Assembly (NCBI GenBank): GCA_004297775.1
Contig: SCUE01000030.1
Location: forward strand, 62,001-126,000
Origin: Chloroflexota bacterium
GTDB lineage: Bacteria; Chloroflexota; UBA6077; FW602-bin22
Length of the DNA: 64,000 nucleotides
Direction: 5' to 3'
Position numbers and translations under genes: made by a program. Below, piece by piece: positions 61,068 through 64,000 of this stretch. The notes below the pieces were generated by a model. The model was not told where the DNA came from, did not search any database, and worked only from the letters and a program-made list of their open reading frames with translations. Position 1 is the first letter of the stretch, and each line of letters opens with the position of its first letter.

Positions 61068-62975
61068 ATGGTGGACGCATCCGGGCAGGGTGGATTCAAT
61101 TCCGGCGGGCCGACCGATGGCACCCGCCGGGCCGCGAAGAGAACGGGCTGGCTCAGCCGCCTGGGTCTTCGGCGGCGGATCATGCTCTACGTCACGATCG
61201 GCCTGGCGATCATGTTCGGCACGGGGACTTTGTTGGACCTGCAGTCCATCCAGCGGGCGACCGAACTGGTGTACGAAGAGCGTCTCATTCGCGCGTACAC
61301 GATCGCGGGCTTCCTCCAGCAGGATTTCCTCCACGCCGCGCGCGACGCGCGCGAGGAAGGCTCGGAGTTGCTCGGCGCCGATGCGGGACGGCGCGACGCC
61401 GCGACGCGCGATTTGCTCGCCCATCTCGCCGACGTCGATCCGTTCCGCTTCTTCCGGGTCACCGGGGTGTGGGTCATCGGCGCCGACGGGCGCGTCGTCG
61501 CCGCGGCCGGTCGGCCGTCACCCGGTCCTGATGACGATGGCCGGGCGATCGTATCCGCGGTCGCGCGATCAACCGGCGAATTCGTCGTCCTCCCGGCGGT
61601 CAGCGCCTCGGATGCGGGTATCGCGTTCGGGTCGATCGCGGTTCCGATGCCGGGCCCGGGTGGATCCGGACCGTGGATCGTCGCCGTGCACACGGTGTCG
61701 GTCAACAGCCTGGCGCCGTACGTACCAGCGGCGGCGCCGCCGGCCGACGACCCCCGCGCACAGTACCATCTCGAGATCCTCGGCCCCGATGGACGCGTGC
61801 TACTCGGGATTGGCGAGGACGAGACCCCGGGATTTCTGAGCCGTCACGCGTCGATCATCGAAAGCATCATGGCGGAGGGGAAAGCCGCCTCGCTGCTGCA
61901 TCGCCCGTCGCCCGGCAACGGATTTGAACCCCATGTGATGGTGGCCGTGCCGATCGCTTCGTCGAGCTTCTACATGATCCTCGAGCAGCCGGTCGACGTG
62001 GCGCTCGCCCTGCCGATCGAACTGCAGCGGCGGCTCGCAGTGATCACGACACTTGGCTTCGTCGCAACGCTAGCGGTGGCCTGGGTCACGACCGGCCGCG
62101 TCGTGAGACCGGTCCAGCAGTTGACTTCCGCGGCCCACCATATGGCCGCCGGGAACCTGGAGGACCCGATCCGAGTCGCGGCCGGCGACGAGCTGGGCGA
62201 ACTGGCGGACAGCCTGGACACGATGAGGCGCCAACTCAGAGCCGCGCACGGCCGGCTCGGGCAGGCCAACGCGGAACTGGAGGCGCAGGTTCGCGAGCGG
62301 ACGGCGCGGCTCGGCGAGCTCCTGCGTGAGATCATCTCCGCGCAGGAAGAGGAGCGGTACCGGCTCGCCCGCGAGTTGCACGATGAGACGGCGCAGACCC
62401 TCGGCGCGTTGTCGATCGCCCTCGACCGCGCCCGCGACGCGCTGCCGGGGGGCGTATCGACCGCGGGTGAACAGATCGCCGAGGCGAAGGCGATCGCCAC
62501 TCGCCTGCTCGAGGAGACGCGCCGGCTCATTCTCGACCTGCGGCCCCTGGTGCTCGACGACCTGGGTCTGGCACCGGCCATTCGCTGGTACGCCGAGACC
62601 CATCTGGAGGACGAGGGAGTGACGACTACCGTGGAGATCGACCAATTGGGCGACCGACTGCCCAAGCACATCGAAGTCTCGTTGTTCCGCGTGGTTCAGG
62701 AGGCCGTGAACAACATCGCCAAGCATGCCGAGGCGCGGCGCGCGCGCATCCGCATTGACTTTCGCGATGCGCTCGCCCGGGTAGAGATCACCGACGACGG
62801 CCGCGGGTTCGACGCCGAGCGCATCGTTGGCTCGAGCGCCTCGGTCGGCAGCGTTGGCCTCCTGGGTATGCAAGAGCGAGTGCGGCTTCTCGGTGGGCGC
62901 CTTCGGATCACCTCACGCCCGGGCGAGGGTACCATCCTCGCGGTCGAGATCCCGATGCCGGCGAAGGAGACGTAG
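61068..62975 (+). CDS. NarX/DegS-type membrane sensor histidine kinase
   Basis: 635 residues from the ATG at 61068 (GTG at 61071 has a better-spaced GAGGAG); the frame extends upstream through the rpiA remnant and repeat. First helix IMLYVTIGLAIMFGTGTLLD, a large extracellular sensor (about 60-330) and second helix VITTLGFVATLAVAWVTTGR, then HAMP and a coiled coil. HisKA_3 has RYRLARELHDETAQTLGALS; HATPase has FRVVQEAVNNIAKHAEARRA and SVGLLGMQERVRLLGGRLRI. Its stop abuts the start of its regulator gene. Confidence 0.92.
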   Translation: MVDASGQGGFNSGGPTDGTRRAAKRTGWLSRLGLRRRIMLYVTIGLAIMFGTGTLLDLQSIQRATELVYEERLIRAYTIAGFLQQDFLHAARDAREEGSELLGADAGRRDAATRDLLAHLADVDPFRFFRVTGVWVIGADGRVVAAAGRPSPGPDDDGRAIVSAVARSTGEFVVLPAVSASDAGIAFGSIAVPMPGPGGSGPWIVAVHTVSVNSLAPYVPAAAPPADDPRAQYHLEILGPDGRVLLGIGEDETPGFLSRHASIIESIMAEGKAASLLHRPSPGNGFEPHVMVAVPIASSSFYMILEQPVDVALALPIELQRRLAVITTLGFVATLAVAWVTTGRVVRPVQQLTSAAHHMAAGNLEDPIRVAAGDELGELADSLDTMRRQLRAAHGRLGQANAELEAQVRERTARLGELLREIISAQEEERYRLARELHDETAQTLGALSIALDRARDALPGGVSTAGEQIAEAKAIATRLLEETRRLILDLRPLVLDDLGLAPAIRWYAETHLEDEGVTTTVEIDQLGDRLPKHIEVSLFRVVQEAVNNIAKHAEARRARIRIDFRDALARVEITDDGRGFDAERIVGSSASVGSVGLLGMQERVRLLGGRLRITSRPGEGTILAVEIPMPAKET

Positions 62976-63635
62976 ATGCCGGCCATTCGGATCGTCGTCG
63001 CCGACGACCACACGCTGATCCGACGGGGGATCGTGAGTTTGCTCGGCGCGGAGCCGGACATGGAAGTCGTAGGCGAGGCCGGCAGCGGGCCGGAAGCCGT
63101 CCGCCAGGCGCGGGCGACCACCGCCGATATCGTGCTGATGGACATCGCGATGCCGAACGGCAACGGTCTCGACGCCACGCGCGACATCGGGCGCGAGAGT
63201 CCCGGCACCCGCGTCCTCATCCTCACGGTGCACGATCGGGAGGACTACCTCTTCCAGGCCCTGCGGGCGGGCGCGGCCGGGTACATCTTGAAGGGCGCCG
63301 ACACGCAGGACCTGCTATCAGCCATCCGCGCCGTCCACCAGGGCGGCGTGTACCTCTATCCGACCGTCACGAAGAAGGTGCTCGCCGACTATATGCGTCG
63401 CGTCGACAGCGGTGAGGACCGCGCCAGCTACGACAACCTGAGCGAGCGCGAACGCCAGGTGCTGACGCTGATCGCTCAGGGTAAGACGACCGCGGAAATC
63501 GCGACGGCCCTCTTTATCAGCCCCCACACCGTGCAGACGCACCGCGACCACATCATGGAGAAGCTTGACCTTCACCGCAAAGCCGAATTGATCAAGTACG
63601 CGATCCGCAAAGGACTGATCGACGCGGACACGTGA
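62976..63635 (+). CDS. NarL/FixJ (LuxR-type) response regulator
   Basis: 219 residues. Receiver: RIVVADDHTLIRRGIVSLLG, Asp in IVLMDIAMPNGNGL, LILTVHDRED and GYILKG. LuxR helix-turn-helix: LSERERQVLTLIAQGKTTAE and FISPHTVQTHRDHIMEKLDL. It follows the kinase with no spacer and ends before a hairpin terminator, so the pair is a closed unit. Confidence 0.94.
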   Translation: MPAIRIVVADDHTLIRRGIVSLLGAEPDMEVVGEAGSGPEAVRQARATTADIVLMDIAMPNGNGLDATRDIGRESPGTRVLILTVHDREDYLFQALRAGAAGYILKGADTQDLLSAIRAVHQGGVYLYPTVTKKVLADYMRRVDSGEDRASYDNLSERERQVLTLIAQGKTTAEIATALFISPHTVQTHRDHIMEKLDLHRKAELIKYAIRKGLIDADT

Positions 63636-63661
63636 CGGCTTCGCGCTCCCGCATCCCCAAG

Positions 63662-63685
63662 ACGCCCTATCAGCGAATAGGGCGT
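63662..63685 (+). terminator. Hairpin terminator after the kinase/regulator pair
   Basis: Arms ACGCCCTAT and ATAGGGCGT form a perfect 9-bp stem with the loop CAGCGA, followed by TTCC. It lies 26 bases after the regulator stop and 78 bases before the next start. Confidence 0.65.
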
Positions 63686-63763
63686 TTCCGCGCTCATGCT
63701 CGGTTCAGCGGCCGATACCCACGTCAAGGTGCGCGACCCGAGAATGGCAGCAGGAGGTTCGTT

Positions 63764-64000
63764 ATGATGCGATGGAAAGCCCAACTGATCACGGCCACAG
63801 GCGCGGCGGCCCTGGCCCTTGTCGGATGCACCCAGGGAGTGACGCTTCCGGGCGGCGCGGCGGCTCAGACGGCGCCCAAGAGTGCGGTCGTTGCTCACGC
63901 GACGGGACTGCAGCATACGGCGCAGCCCAAACGGCTCGACGTCGTGGCGGAAATCGACATGGGGGAGTTCTCTTTCTCCGCGCCGGGCGTGCAGGGGAGG
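63764..64000 (+). CDS. Lipoprotein, 3' partial at the window edge
   Basis: 79 codons are visible before the window ends. ATG at 63764 (or 63767) with a strong AGGAGG six bases upstream. Signal peptide LITATGAAALALVGCTQGVT with the lipobox LVGC. The last visible segment, DVVAEIDMGEFSFSAPGVQG, resembles the first strand of a cupredoxin domain, so this is possibly a further copper lipoprotein; no copper ligands are within the window. It has its own promoter region after the terminator. Confidence 0.75.
   Translation, partial: MMRWKAQLITATGAAALALVGCTQGVTLPGGAAAQTAPKSAVVAHATGLQHTAQPKRLDVVAEIDMGEFSFSAPGVQGR

Overview
The window reads as one chromosomal stretch of a high-GC bacterium, most likely a member of the Chloroflexota (Thermomicrobia- or Limnocylindria-like). 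This is inferred from several traits: very GC-rich codons, many GTG starts, frequent ATGA/GTGA overlaps, lipoproteins whose lipobox Cys is followed by long Ala/Pro/Lys/Thr linkers, no outer-membrane genes, and many Gfo/Idh/MocA oxidoreductases and sugar ABC systems. No rRNA, tRNA, CRISPR array or intact insertion sequence was seen.

Layout. 1-6341 (+): a split PEP-synthase-like pair (phosphohistidine swivel protein and ATP-grasp protein) followed by a CoxG-like protein and the three subunits of a molybdenum hydroxylase of the xanthine dehydrogenase family. 6342-13808: a luciferase-like flavin oxidoreductase, an RHH/PIN toxin-antitoxin pair with its own dyad, a hybrid histidine kinase with two receiver domains, a metallophosphoesterase, a Gfo/Idh/MocA oxidoreductase and an alpha/beta hydrolase. 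13857-17263 (-): a sugar ABC importer without its ATPase. 17370-20918: small membrane and hypothetical genes, Dps, and a gene graveyard holding remnants of NorB, Doc and a VapBC pair. 20919-30006: a quinone-oxidoreductase-like protein, RidA, a class-C beta-lactamase-like serine hydrolase, a zinc-ribbon/MerR pair, three more Gfo/Idh/MocA proteins and a drug-type MFS exporter. 30171-42561: a penicillin-binding protein, the complete pstSCAB-phoU operon divergent from a PhoP/PhoR-type two-component system with phased repeats between them, a PcaB/PurB-type lyase, and a secreted beta-helix protein.

42768-64000 is the most unusual part: a dense electron-transfer and copper region. It holds a double-cupredoxin lipoprotein, a c-type cytochrome, an Ig-like membrane protein, a NrfD-type quinone-interacting membrane protein and a Tat-exported four-cluster ferredoxin with no molybdopterin catalytic subunit. 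Next come two histidine kinase/response regulator pairs. Divergent from these runs a near-continuous operon: cupredoxin, cupredoxin lipoprotein, cytochrome bd subunit I-like protein with no subunit II, membrane-anchored cytochrome c, small membrane protein, double universal-stress protein, AhbD/NirJ-type radical SAM protein and a third cupredoxin lipoprotein. The stress protein and the radical SAM protein both end in the same PCP_red-like domain. A third kinase/regulator pair and the start of another lipoprotein close the window.

Working hypothesis: the 53.4-60 kb operon encodes an unconventional terminal oxidase or reductase made of a lone CydA-like subunit fed by copper proteins and cytochrome c, with its own heme-modifying enzyme. 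Flanking two-component systems and an 18-bp inverted repeat in the divergent promoter would control it. This is inference from gene content and order only. Starts marked uncertain were chosen from overlap, Shine-Dalgarno-like sequence and family alignment from memory; no database search was possible.
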